A DNA stretch of 10,016 bases from Microcaldota archaeon (GCA_021846005.1 JAJZIZ010000023.1:1-10016); one strand, 5' to 3'; numbered from the stretch's first letter, positions 1-6,563 are shown. Notes: a model not told the origin generated them from the letters alone. A program made the numbers and translations.

Positions 1-2
1 TC

Positions 3-1319
3 CCGTTTTATGACAATTTCGAGGGCACCACCCTGAGCAATAAGTGGACTGTTTCCAGCAGCCCCTCTCCTGTTGTAGACAATGGAATCAACATAACGAA
101 TCAGTTCCAGCCATATGGTGGACAAACTTTCTCAACTTCTGTATTTACTGATCCTTACGTTTTGGATGTAAATGCAAAAGTAGAAACTACCTCTCCGAAT
201 ACTGGATTGTATATCTATTGGAATATGGACCAAAGCAGCAATAGCGGGAACGTATGGTATCTTAACGCAGCTGGAAGCAGTTATAACGTATCCTGTTCGG
301 ATTTCGTAGGTTATGGCACAATAGACAGCTATCTCGCACCTGCTATTTATTACGGTTCAGGACTCGCATACAACGAACTTCAACCGCGGGTCTATTCCGT
401 TTACATGGGCAACAATCCCTTGGCAATCCCGGTAACGTCCCGTGACTATTTCGATAATTTCCAATCCTCTTGTTATGGTAATGGTGAACTTAGCGGAACA
501 AGCAGTGGCAGTATATCCTTATTAGATTCGTTTGCACCATATCAAAGCGTGCCCACCACTGCGAATTCAATCGTGCTTCAATGGGTCCGCGTACGCAGCT
601 ATCCTCCTGACGGCATCATGCCAAGCGTCCAGGTAGGAGGCATAAACTACTTGCTTTCAACAAATACGATAGTCTACGACCTGAGCGGAAACGGCAACAA
701 CGGCTTCGCAAGAAATGTCTCATTTCCAAACTCTCTTGCTGAAATTCCAAAGGCCGGTTTCGCGCCGTCGAGCTTCAGCGGCAACACCCAAGAGATAAAC
801 ATAACCAACATACCCCTGACTTCGTCTCTGCATACCAGTCCATCAAATGCTGTCCTGAGCATCTCCCTTTGGATGTGGCTGAACAACACTCAGACTGCAG
901 AGTCTTCAAATTCAGCAACGCTTATAGGCACAAAGGGCACATCCTGCGGCTATCGGATGTGGTTCAACAGTCCAAACTCCATAGCTGCATCTGACAATTG
1001 CGGCCAGAGTATCGGCTTAAACTATCTCTTTAAGCTAGGCGTATGGTATAACCTCGCAATGGCATTAAACAAGACAGGCTACGGAAGCTATTATGTCGAC
1101 GGTCTTCCTGTGTCTGAAAGCAATTCTCTTCCTTGGCAAGGCGGAGGCACCTGGAATAGCCTGTGTATAGGCTCAGATTGTGGGTCCTCATTCTTCAAGG
1201 GATCGATATTCAACGTGCAGCTTTACAACACCACACTGAACAACACCCAGGTATACCAATTATACATGTCAGAAATGGATCAGAAAAACACGACAACATC
1301 ATTCACCCTGCTGCATTGA
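3..1319 (+). CDS. Secreted DUF2341/LamG-domain surface protein, 5' end cut by window edge
   Basis: The frame is open from base 3, so this is the last 438 residues of a longer protein; the TTG at 162 is inside the gene and is not its start. It opens with FYDNFEGTTLSNKWTV (fragment residues 2-17) and carries WVRVRSYPPDG (194-204), both typical of the DUF2341 domain of archaeal and bacterial surface proteins. A LamG/concanavalin-A-like jelly-roll follows from about residue 224 (DLSGNGNNG) to about 420, with SISLWMWL, the GVWYNLAMALN strand and the YYVDG hairpin expected of that fold. Several N-x-S/T sequons and scattered Cys fit an extracellular, glycosylated protein. LamG domains usually bind carbohydrate or mediate adhesion; the ligand here cannot be told. 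There is no C-terminal membrane anchor, so any anchoring or signal sequence must lie upstream of the window. The product ends at a TGA 29 bp before the convergent aguA stop codon. Confidence 0.8.
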   Translation, partial: PFYDNFEGTTLSNKWTVSSSPSPVVDNGINITNQFQPYGGQTFSTSVFTDPYVLDVNAKVETTSPNTGLYIYWNMDQSSNSGNVWYLNAAGSSYNVSCSDFVGYGTIDSYLAPAIYYGSGLAYNELQPRVYSVYMGNNPLAIPVTSRDYFDNFQSSCYGNGELSGTSSGSISLLDSFAPYQSVPTTANSIVLQWVRVRSYPPDGIMPSVQVGGINYLLSTNTIVYDLSGNGNNGFARNVSFPNSLAEIPKAGFAPSSFSGNTQEINITNIPLTSSLHTSPSNAVLSISLWMWLNNTQTAESSNSATLIGTKGTSCGYRMWFNSPNSIAASDNCGQSIGLNYLFKLGVWYNLAMALNKTGYGSYYVDGLPVSESNSLPWQGGGTWNSLCIGSDCGSSFFKGSIFNVQLYNTTLNNTQVYQLYMSEMDQKNTTTSFTLLH

Positions 1320-1320
1320 A

Positions 1321-1332
1321 TTTTTGTCTTTT
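1321..1332 (+). terminator. Oligo-T terminator candidate after the LamG gene
   Basis: Two T runs, TTTTT and TTTT separated by GTC, start one base after the stop codon of the surface protein gene. Archaeal RNA polymerase terminates at such U-tracts without needing a hairpin. The 29-bp gap to the convergent aguA gene leaves room for little else. Confidence 0.45.
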
Positions 1333-1348
1333 AGACCTCTTATGCAGT

Positions 1349-2398
1349 TCAGAATGCAGGTTGCTGCTGCGTCGCGCAGTGTATGGCTCCAAAGCCTTCA
1401 ACAAGGCCCCTGCAGTCAATGCCGACTACCTTTCTTTCAGGGAACAGTTTTTCCATTATCCCTATTGCTGTACTGTCATTTTTGCTGCTAAACGTAGGAA
1501 CAAGCACCAATCTGTTAGCCATGTAGAAATTCAGATAGCTTGCCGGAAGCCGCATTCCGTCAACCTCGACTTTTCCAGGCATTGGCATCTTGATTACTCT
1601 GAGCCTGTTGCCATCCTGGTCTTCTGCGTTTTCAAGTATCTTAAAGTTTCTTTCCAGTGCAATGTAATTGCTGTCATTCGCGTCTTCCTCATAGGCGCAT
1701 ACTACCGTATCCTTTGAAACGAATCTCGCTATGTCATCCACATGCCCATCTGTGTCATCGCCTTCCAATCCTTCTCCAAGCCAGATGATATTAAGGGCAC
1801 CGAGGTAACTTCTGAGAAAACCTTCTATTTTGCCTTTGCTTAGTTCAGGATTCCTGTTTTTGTTGAGAAGGCACTGCTCTGTGGTAAGGAATGTCCCGAG
1901 GCCGTTTGTGTCAATCGATCCTCCTTCAAGCACCATGTCTACTTTAAATTTTCTGAATTCTCTCAACGGCATCAATTCTGGCACATGCGTATCATCTTTC
2001 ATCTCGCCGTATTTATCGCCCCAAGCATTAAATTTCCAGTGCGTGTACGCAAGGTCTATCCGCCTTATGTCTGCCCTCCTTATGAATATGGGGCCGTAAT
2101 CCCTGATCCATACGTCTTTGGTGGGTATGATATGCAGGTTCACATTATCTTTCCTGGAATTTGAAGCGCTGAGTATATCTGCGACTCTGGCCTTTTCGGC
2201 TTCGCTGTCGACAAGTATCTCGACTTTTTCGTTTGCTGAAAGTTCCTCAATTATTCTGACGTATGCCCTCTCAACATCTTTTAATACATTTTCCCTGAAA
2301 GAATTGAGATTTTTTGGCCATGAAATCCATGTAGCATGATGTCTTTCCCATTCTGCAGGCATGGCGTATCCAAGGCCGAAAGGCACATTTTCAATCAT
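1349..2398 (-). CDS. aguA: Agmatine deiminase (agmatine iminohydrolase)
   Basis: A 349-residue protein of normal length for the agmatine deiminase / peptidyl-arginine deiminase-like family (guanidino-group-modifying alpha/beta propeller). It hydrolyses agmatine to N-carbamoylputrescine and ammonia in the cytoplasm. Diagnostic motifs are all present: MPAEWE (13-18), WP-x-N (27-30), the DVWIRDYGP block (95-103), NAWGDKY (124-130), the LEGGSID block (157-163), WLGEGLEGDDTDGHVDD (206-222) with the catalytic His at 219, and GAIHCATQQQP at the C-terminus with Cys341 as the expected nucleophile. Nothing needed for catalysis appears to be missing. The ATG at 2398 lies 8 bp after the aguB stop codon with no strong Shine-Dalgarno motif, which suggests one transcript and translation coupled to aguB. 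The neighbour supplies the next step, so the pair converts agmatine to putrescine. Related bacterial-type peptidyl-arginine deiminases are the only realistic alternative; the aguB partner favours agmatine. Confidence 0.95.
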   Translation of the reverse strand: MIENVPFGLGYAMPAEWERHHATWISWPKNLNSFRENVLKDVERAYVRIIEELSANEKVEILVDSEAEKARVADILSASNSRKDNVNLHIIPTKDVWIRDYGPIFIRRADIRRIDLAYTHWKFNAWGDKYGEMKDDTHVPELMPLREFRKFKVDMVLEGGSIDTNGLGTFLTTEQCLLNKNRNPELSKGKIEGFLRSYLGALNIIWLGEGLEGDDTDGHVDDIARFVSKDTVVCAYEEDANDSNYIALERNFKILENAEDQDGNRLRVIKMPMPGKVEVDGMRLPASYLNFYMANRLVLVPTFSSKNDSTAIGIMEKLFPERKVVGIDCRGLVEGFGAIHCATQQQPAF

Positions 2399-2406
2399 AA
2401 AACCAC

Positions 2407-3309
2407 TCAGTCAAGGAATCTTCCAGTTATCTCGCCGTAAGAGTCGACGCGTCTATCCCTAAGGAAAGGCCAACCCATTCTCGTGCTTTTAACCGCATCA
2501 AGATCGCACTCTGCTACAAGGATTTCTTCCGAATTGTTACCTGCCTTTGATATTATTTCGCCGAAAGGCCCTGAAACGAAGGAAGATCCCCAGAAATCAA
2601 TGTTGCCTTCCTTGCCTACTCTATTTGCCGAGGCTATGAAAACTCCATTCGCTATGCCGTGAGACCTTTGTATAGTTTCCCATGCAGATGACTGGATTTC
2701 CTTTTTTTCCTTGCTGTCTTCAGGATCCCATCCTATCGCCGTGGGGTAAAATATTATCTTTGCGCCTTTCATTGCAGTTATCCTGGCAGCTTCCGGGAAC
2801 CACTGATCCCAGCATATAAGCACTCCTATCTCTCCGTATTCTGTCTTGAAGGACATGAATTTTTCGCCAGGGGCGAAGTAAAGCTTCTCGTGGTAGTCCA
2901 CAGGATCTTCTGGTATGTGCATCTTCCTGTAAATTCCAAGGATATCTCCAGAAGAATCTATCACCGCCGCTGAATTGTTGTAGACTCCAGCAGATCTCTT
3001 CTCGAATATTCCTGCTATTATCACGACCTTCTTTTTCCTGGCAATCTCTGCCAAAGCGTCAGTGATCTTTCCGGGTATCTTTTCCGCAAGTTCAAAATTG
3101 TCATTGTTCTGTTCCTGGCAGAAATATCTGGTGCTGAAAAGCTCAGGCAGGCATATTATTCTGGCTCCCTTCTCTGCCGCCTCTGCAATCATTTTTACTG
3201 CCTTAGAAATATTATCCTGCTGGTTCTCAGACATCGACATCTGGACTAAACCTATTTTTACTTTTTCATTTTCATGATTACCCATTTCCATACCCTGCGG
3301 TTCAGGCAT
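2407..3309 (-). CDS. aguB: N-carbamoylputrescine amidase (nitrilase superfamily)
   Basis: A carbon-nitrogen hydrolase that releases putrescine, CO2 and ammonia from N-carbamoylputrescine. The Glu-Lys-Cys triad is visible as Glu56 (LPELF), Lys129 (YRKMHIPED) and Cys166 (LICWDQWFPE). The tail WPFLRDRRVDSYGEIT (280-295) is the hallmark of the AguB branch as opposed to other nitrilase-like enzymes. It is the first gene of the two-gene operon with aguA, whose start is 8 bp downstream. The start is uncertain. The family normally begins close to VKIGLVQMS (residue 17 here), so the first 16 residues are extra. Met7 (3291) or Met9 (3285) would give a more usual N-terminus and lie downstream of the transcription start expected from a weak TATA-like AATAAA at 3321-3326. 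The polyamine product is cytoplasmic and would commonly serve DNA/RNA compaction or ribosome function. Confidence 0.95.
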   Translation of the reverse strand: MPEPQGMEMGNHENEKVKIGLVQMSMSENQQDNISKAVKMIAEAAEKGARIICLPELFSTRYFCQEQNNDNFELAEKIPGKITDALAEIARKKKVVIIAGIFEKRSAGVYNNSAAVIDSSGDILGIYRKMHIPEDPVDYHEKLYFAPGEKFMSFKTEYGEIGVLICWDQWFPEAARITAMKGAKIIFYPTAIGWDPEDSKEKKEIQSSAWETIQRSHGIANGVFIASANRVGKEGNIDFWGSSFVSGPFGEIISKAGNNSEEILVAECDLDAVKSTRMGWPFLRDRRVDSYGEITGRFLD

Positions 3310-3481
3310 ACACTGCCATCTTTATTCAATCTTCAAATCCTTTCTAACCAACTTCAGAAGCCGAGCCAGCACCACCGCCAAAAGACACATATGTGCAATG
3401 CAAAGAAATGCTTCCTGAAATCCTTATTTATCCTACACTGATAAAATCTAAAAAAGCATCTGCTTATGATGCCATGGAAAG
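3310..3481. other. Intergenic region upstream of divergent aguB and pilin-like gene
   Basis: About 170 bp between divergent genes. On the - strand AATAAA at 3321-3326 is the only TATA-like element near aguB and is weak. A second A/T box (TTATTTAT, 3423-3430) could serve either strand but is not at a convincing distance from a start. I see no tRNA, no credible small ORF and no repeat. An open - strand frame that runs across this gap into the pilin-like gene has no family features and is taken as chance. Confidence 0.5.
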
Positions 3482-3491
3482 TATTATATTT
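3482..3491 (+). promoter_or_regulatory. TATA box of the pilin-like gene
   Basis: TATTATATTT, about 25 nt before position 3511. This places the transcription start at or near the upstream in-frame ATG (3511), giving a leader of roughly 33 nt before the Shine-Dalgarno-supported ATG at 3544. Confidence 0.5.
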
Positions 3492-3534
3492 GTGAATTCC
3501 GACTAATACTATGTTATATAGCATAAAATATGAC

Positions 3535-3539
3535 GGTGA
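3535..3539 (+). promoter_or_regulatory. Shine-Dalgarno motif deciding the start at 3544
   Basis: GGTGA, the classic archaeal anti-16S match, ends 4 nt before the ATG at 3544. It argues against the upstream in-frame ATG at 3511, which would put charged residues ahead of an otherwise regular signal peptide. Confidence 0.65.
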
Positions 3540-3543
3540 AAAA

Positions 3544-4707
3544 ATGTACAAAAGAATAAGCCTGCGAAACCGGATAGCTGCGTCTATCTTTGCCGCTGTG
3601 TTAATGCTGTATTTGGCAGTTATGCCTCTTGCATATGCACAGACCTCTTCAAACGCCTCGACCACAATACAGTCAACACTCTGTGGCATAATCTCTACCA
3701 TCTCTTCTGTGATATTCATAATAGCAATATTTATGTTCGTACTGGGCGCGATACTCTACGGCGTAGCGCACATGTTTCCCGCGGCTGGGAACCTGAAAGG
3801 TTCTACACAAGGCTGGGGAATAGGCATGATAGTGGGCGGAATAGTGGCCATTGTACTCTATCTGCTTTCATCTTTCATAATAACCCATCTTGCAGCATTG
3901 AGCAATAATGGTGTAATACCATCGATTTCGCAGCAAGGATGCACAGGTGCAAATATCCTCGGAGGCCTTGGAATCACATCGCAGCAGCAAACAATACAGC
4001 AACAGTCCAGCCTCGCGTCCTCACAGCCTTTAACTTCGGCTTCCTCCAACCAGGCTTCTAAATCCGGAACCGCTGCGGGCCAGGTGGCGTATGTGCAAGG
4101 CATAGGCGGAAGCACAGCAGGCGGAAATTCCAACCAGCAGAATAACTATGCCGCATCAGGTCCCAACGGATCGCCTCTGGCGAACGGAAATTTTTCATCG
4201 GGAAGCTATTCCGGATGGACCGCATCCGGCCCTGGCTTCTCGGGCAAACCTACTGACATCAACGTAGCAAATCAGAATGGACAATACTACAAGAATCCAT
4301 GGTCAAACTACAATGGCGAATTCTTCGCCACAACATTCAGGCAAAATTCTACCTATCTTCCAGGGAATCTGACATCAAAGCAGTTTGAGGTTACACAGCC
4401 TTTTCTTAATTTCAACATAATCTCTGCGAAAAACAGCGGACTTTATGTGGACATCATGCTCGGGAATTCCTCCTTTCTCATCCAGCATTATAATACTTCA
4501 AACGGCAAGGACATCATCGGCCCTGATACATTTGCAAACGCAAGCATAAATCTAAGTTCCCTTTTCGGCAAGAATGTTTCCGTCAGGATAGTCTCCCAGA
4601 CAAACAGCACAAAAAGCAGCGGCGAGTTCATAGCAGCAGGCAACTTCAGACAGTCAAATAGATCAATAGCGACACCAGGCATACTCGTAAACAGCACTGT
4701 TGTATGA
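3544..4707 (+). CDS. Secreted two-helix (VirB2/TrbC pilin-like) membrane protein with C-terminal jelly-roll-like domain
   Basis: A 387-residue protein counted from the GGTGA-supported ATG. Residues 1-32 are a signal peptide (basic MYKR...RNR, hydrophobic core, AYA before Gln33). Two long hydrophobic helices follow at about 50-75 and 93-118, joined by a short glycine-containing loop (AAGNLKGSTQGWG); this arrangement resembles VirB2/TrbC-type pilin subunits. Residues 125-205 are a low-complexity Q/S/G/A/N linker. From about 206 to 370 comes a beta-rich region: ANGNFSSGSYSGWTASGPGF, then GEFFATTF, GNLTSKQFEV, FLNFNI, LYVDIMLG and GKNVSVRIVSQ. This order recalls the jelly-roll modules that open with a 'gdFe-G-sGWt' signature in GH32-type and other carbohydrate-binding proteins. 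Many N-x-S/T sequons support an exported C-terminal domain. The function is not known; surface filament, adhesin or glycan-binding membrane protein are possible. No ATPase or other pilus-assembly gene is in the window. The gene precedes another surface protein by 60 bp. Confidence 0.75.
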   Translation: MYKRISLRNRIAASIFAAVLMLYLAVMPLAYAQTSSNASTTIQSTLCGIISTISSVIFIIAIFMFVLGAILYGVAHMFPAAGNLKGSTQGWGIGMIVGGIVAIVLYLLSSFIITHLAALSNNGVIPSISQQGCTGANILGGLGITSQQQTIQQQSSLASSQPLTSASSNQASKSGTAAGQVAYVQGIGGSTAGGNSNQQNNYAASGPNGSPLANGNFSSGSYSGWTASGPGFSGKPTDINVANQNGQYYKNPWSNYNGEFFATTFRQNSTYLPGNLTSKQFEVTQPFLNFNIISAKNSGLYVDIMLGNSSFLIQHYNTSNGKDIIGPDTFANASINLSSLFGKNVSVRIVSQTNSTKSSGEFIAAGNFRQSNRSIATPGILVNSTVV

Positions 4708-4736
4708 TAGAAGACGAATGTTAATCTGTTGGAAAT

Positions 4737-4746
4737 ATTTTTAAAT
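4737..4746 (+). promoter_or_regulatory. TATA box for the leaderless gene at 4768
   Basis: A TTTTTAAATA-like box whose centre lies about 26 nt upstream of the ATG at 4768, the distance expected when transcription starts at the A of the start codon. The T run could also serve as a U-tract terminator for the preceding gene. Confidence 0.55.
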
Positions 4747-4767
4747 ACCAATATTGTATGGGTATCC

Positions 4768-5382
4768 ATGGATCTTTTTTCGAAAGCCGTTATCTTTGCA
4801 TTAATCCTAATAGCATTCATGTTCTCCGTATATTACATCGAGAGTCACGGCGTTGCGGTGCAGCAGATAAGCAAATCCCAGGCTGACGCACTTGTACTGA
4901 ACTATCTGCAGAACTCAAATCCATCATCAGCGATAAACATAACCAATACAACCCCTTCGCAATATCCAGGCAGCTGGCACATAACCGCTTCTATCGTTAC
5001 CAATGCGACTTCTCCATGCCCTTCTTATTTCATATATTCATTCGACTATCCAAAATATGGATTTGTACTGAGGGTAGACAACACCTATACCAGCAACTGC
5101 CAGATATACGGATCAGCACAAGGAAAGTCTGCCGTGATAGGCTCTTACCCAGTGGCAATAACCAAGTCCTATGTAGACAACATTTCCGCTGTAAAAGCCT
5201 TTGTCTACAAATACGGCTTTTCAAATGTATCTGCACATGCTTTTTACTTCAATTCTACGGCATTCCAAGGCAAGGAATATTCTAATCTCTGGATAGTAAA
5301 TTACACATCCAGCAAATCCAACGCCAGCGTTGACGTGCTTCTTTCACAGTCAAACGGCACGGTCCTATACATATCCTCCTAA
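4768..5382 (+). CDS. Small membrane-anchored, sequon-rich extracytoplasmic protein of unknown function
   Basis: The frame extends upstream to a TTG at 4729, but the ATG at 4768 sits at leaderless distance from a TATA box, giving 204 residues. Residues 5-25 form one membrane helix preceded by a single Lys, a signal-anchor leaving the rest outside. The outer part has nine N-x-S/T sequons (for example at 57, 60, 79, 138, 153, 162, 178, 185 and 196) and only two Cys (84 and 111), a probable disulfide. Two similar halves can be seen: an amphipathic helix (QADALVLNYL at 38-47; SAVKAFVYKYG at 140-150), then a Trp-started strand (W70; W175) and closing strands, the second half ending NGTVLYIS. This is reminiscent of PepSY-type alpha/beta repeats, but I do not claim membership. 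The stop codon overlaps the stop codon of the convergent GNAT gene. It may work with the preceding surface protein; that is inference from position only. Confidence 0.7.
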   Translation: MDLFSKAVIFALILIAFMFSVYYIESHGVAVQQISKSQADALVLNYLQNSNPSSAINITNTTPSQYPGSWHITASIVTNATSPCPSYFIYSFDYPKYGFVLRVDNTYTSNCQIYGSAQGKSAVIGSYPVAITKSYVDNISAVKAFVYKYGFSNVSAHAFYFNSTAFQGKEYSNLWIVNYTSSKSNASVDVLLSQSNGTVLYISS

Positions 5383-5870
5383 ACTGCAGCAGAATAGGCA
5401 AACATGCGCACTCTTTCATGACTGTCGCTGCTGACGCCTTTCTGCCCCGGCATTTCAATTTTCCATCCGTTGGCCTCAAGAAATTTTACCGCGGTCTTGT
5501 TTCCTGGCGAAATCTCTGCGATGATTCGTCGCATTCCGATAGATGCTGCATCAGCGCACGCCTTTTTCAGCATTGCGCTTCCAATCCCGGTTCTTCTGTG
5601 CCTTTTCCCAACCACTATTCCTAATACTCCCGAATCATCTCCTATCCTAACTATCTCGCAGTTTCCAGCAATCAATCCGTCGTCTTCTGCAACCAAGTCC
5701 ACTGCGGCGTCAGCCTCAAGCGCAGAAATCTTATTTGCAAATACAAGACTAAACAATTCCGCATCAGGCCTGGATTTGAAATTAAGCGATTCGGGAATCT
5801 CATCGTAGATTGCCAAAACCAATGAAAATAGTCCTTTAAAATCTTTTTTTTCCATGCGTCTGATCTCCAA
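5379..5870 (-). CDS. GNAT-family N-acetyltransferase
   Basis: A 163-residue protein of the Gcn5-related acetyltransferase fold, transferring acetyl from acetyl-CoA to an amine. The acetyl-CoA-binding motif A is clear: a VLGIVV strand, then KRHRRTGIGSAMLKKA with the R-x-x-G-x-G loop. Motif B follows as NKTAVKFLEANGWK. The start is taken as the TTG at 5870, 6 nt after a strong GGGAGGT; this begins the protein just before the first strand (EIRRMEKKDF), as is normal. A TTG further upstream at 5894 would place the Shine-Dalgarno inside the gene, and the ATG at 5855 would cut the first strand. The substrate (protein N-terminus, lysine side chain or small molecule) cannot be read from the sequence. 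It is divergent from the histone gene, so protein acetylation is an attractive but unproven idea. Its stop overlaps the stop of the convergent gene. Confidence 0.88.
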   Translation of the reverse strand: MEIRRMEKKDFKGLFSLVLAIYDEIPESLNFKSRPDAELFSLVFANKISALEADAAVDLVAEDDGLIAGNCEIVRIGDDSGVLGIVVGKRHRRTGIGSAMLKKACADAASIGMRRIIAEISPGNKTAVKFLEANGWKIEMPGQKGVSSDSHERVRMFAYSAAV

Positions 5871-5876
5871 ACCGAT

Positions 5877-5883
5877 ACCTCCC
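5877..5883 (-). promoter_or_regulatory. Shine-Dalgarno of the GNAT gene
   Basis: GGGAGGT on the - strand, 6 nt before a TTG. It is the strongest ribosome-binding site in the window and fixes the GNAT start at a non-ATG codon. Confidence 0.75.
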
Positions 5884-5897
5884 TTCAGGCACAAACT

Positions 5898-5906
5898 CTT
5901 TTATTC
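5898..5906 (+). promoter_or_regulatory. TATA-like box of the histone gene
   Basis: CTTTTATTC, centred about 25 nt before the ATG at 5927, so a leaderless transcript starting at that ATG is expected. The match to the TATA consensus is moderate. Read on the other strand, the same A/T block lies just upstream of the GNAT Shine-Dalgarno. Confidence 0.45.
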
Positions 5907-5926
5907 TTACCCTCAATATGTTATCT

Positions 5927-6121
5927 ATGCCTATAAATAAGGTAACAGCAAAGCGCATGTTGAAAGAAGCCGGTGCGGAAAGGGTAAGCGTACAGGCTGC
6001 CGAAGAGCTGGCCGAGATAATAAACAAGTATGCCTACGACATAGCAAAAAAAGCAGTAAGCCTGTCGGCGCATGCCAGGAGGAAGACAGTCAAGAAGGCC
6101 GACATAGATCTTGCAATTTGA
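5927..6121 (+). CDS. Archaeal histone (HMf type)
   Basis: A 64-residue histone-fold protein that wraps and compacts DNA. Counted from the ATG at 5927, it lines up without gaps with the HMfB numbering known to me: Arg10, Lys13, the AGAERVS segment at 15-21 with Arg19, Lys53-Thr54 in the RRKT loop, and His49 and Asp59 at the dimer-dimer interface. DNA-contacting and tetramer-forming positions are therefore kept, so extended hypernucleosome-type assembly is possible. The protein stops at Ile64 with no C-terminal tail. The in-frame ATG at 5918 would add three residues, but the gapless fit and the TATA spacing both favour 5927. Thermoplasmatales generally lack this type of histone, so it argues against a Thermoplasma-like host. 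The GNAT gene is divergent, with its start 57 bp away. Confidence 0.95.
   Translation: MPINKVTAKRMLKEAGAERVSVQAAEELAEIINKYAYDIAKKAVSLSAHARRKTVKKADIDLAI
5931..5940 (-). promoter_or_regulatory. Candidate TATA box of the GNAT gene, inside the histone gene
   Basis: TTATTTATAG on the - strand. Transcription about 25 nt downstream would start near 5910 and give a leader of about 40 nt carrying the GGGAGGT. It overlaps the first codons of the histone gene, so the two promoters would be interleaved. Confidence 0.4.
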
Positions 6122-6190
6122 TGCCATCTCGGCAATGCTGCCTTATGCTCTTGTGCTCCCAATCTGAAAATAATTGTACTAGCATACATT

Positions 6191-6208
6191 GCGGCAAAAT
6201 ACAGCCGC
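6191..6208. repeat. Short inverted repeat between histone and BofA genes
   Basis: GCGGC (6191-6195) and GCCGC (6204-6208) flank an 8-nt A/T-rich loop, two bases after the BofA stop when read on the - strand. It may be a 3'-end hairpin for either convergent transcript. There is no T run after the stem, so calling it a terminator would go too far. The rest of 6122-6210 shows nothing recognisable. Confidence 0.3.
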
Positions 6209-6210
6209 CA

Positions 6211-6513
6211 TTACAAAGCTCCGGCGAATGTTATCGCGCCCATTGCCTTAAGTATCGCTATGGTGCCTACTGCCGGAAGGCCGAAAATTGCAGTGCTTAG
6301 TATTATTGGCAGAGTGAACGGTATGCCTAATGCAAAAAAGTAGTTTAGCAGGAAGATCGCCACAAATCCCAGTATGCTGTTTATCAATATTCCGAATATC
6401 AATTTCAGGAACTTTTTTCCAAGCTTCAGTATTATGTAGATAAGGGCTACGATTACCAGTACCACTACTGCATACTCGATTATTGCGGTTATTGAAAATG
6501 AAACCATAAACAT
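6211..6513 (-). CDS. BofA-family membrane protein
   Basis: A 100-residue, very hydrophobic protein with three or four membrane helices (about 8-30, 36-60 and 67-90). It fits the family named after Bacillus BofA, the inhibitor of pro-sigmaK processing: a KKFLKLIFGILINSILGF segment with Asn45 and Gly49, then FLLNYFFALGIPFTLP with Asn57, Gly63 and Pro65, and IFGLPAVGTIAIL with Gly78, Pro80 and Gly83. Archaea have neither sigmaK nor sporulation, so the family name says nothing about the role here; control of a membrane protease is a guess by analogy. Start: ATG at 6513, or the ATG two codons later (6507), which stands 8 nt after AAAGG and is an equal candidate. The gene stands alone behind its own TATA box. 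Confidence 0.75.
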   Translation of the reverse strand: MFMVSFSITAIIEYAVVVLVIVALIYIILKLGKKFLKLIFGILINSILGFVAIFLLNYFFALGIPFTLPIILSTAIFGLPAVGTIAILKAMGAITFAGAL

Positions 6514-6553
6514 GACCTTTGGCGAACACTGCCTTTAATACTGTACTACTTCT

Positions 6554-6563
6554 TTATTTATAA
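6554..6563 (-). promoter_or_regulatory. TATA box of the BofA-family gene
   Basis: TTTATAAATA on the - strand, within the A/T block TTTATTTATAAATA. It predicts a transcript start near 6533 and a leader of about 20 nt. Confidence 0.55.

Noticed and set aside
1163..1717. 184-codon + strand open frame
   Set aside because: It overlaps the end of the LamG gene and runs antisense through aguA, whose motifs are unambiguous; its translation is Cys/His-rich without family features.
3430..3475. C/D-box-like RNA (TATGATGCC and CTGA motifs)
   Set aside because: The boxes are in the wrong order and spacing and no terminal stem is seen.
3511..3513. Upstream ATG as start of the pilin-like protein
   Set aside because: It coincides with the predicted transcription start, adds eleven residues before a normal signal peptide and has no Shine-Dalgarno, whereas GGTGA precedes the ATG at 3544.
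3354..3719. 121-codon - strand open frame across the aguB/pilin-like intergenic region
   Set aside because: It overlaps the signal-peptide region and Shine-Dalgarno of the better supported + strand gene and has no recognisable domain.
793..4950. Shared 14-nt string ATAAACATAACCAA in two surface protein genes (near 796 and 4934)
   Set aside because: Both encode Ile-Asn-Ile-Thr-Asn, a common sequon-containing peptide with the same codon preference; no longer similarity around it, so not a repeat element.
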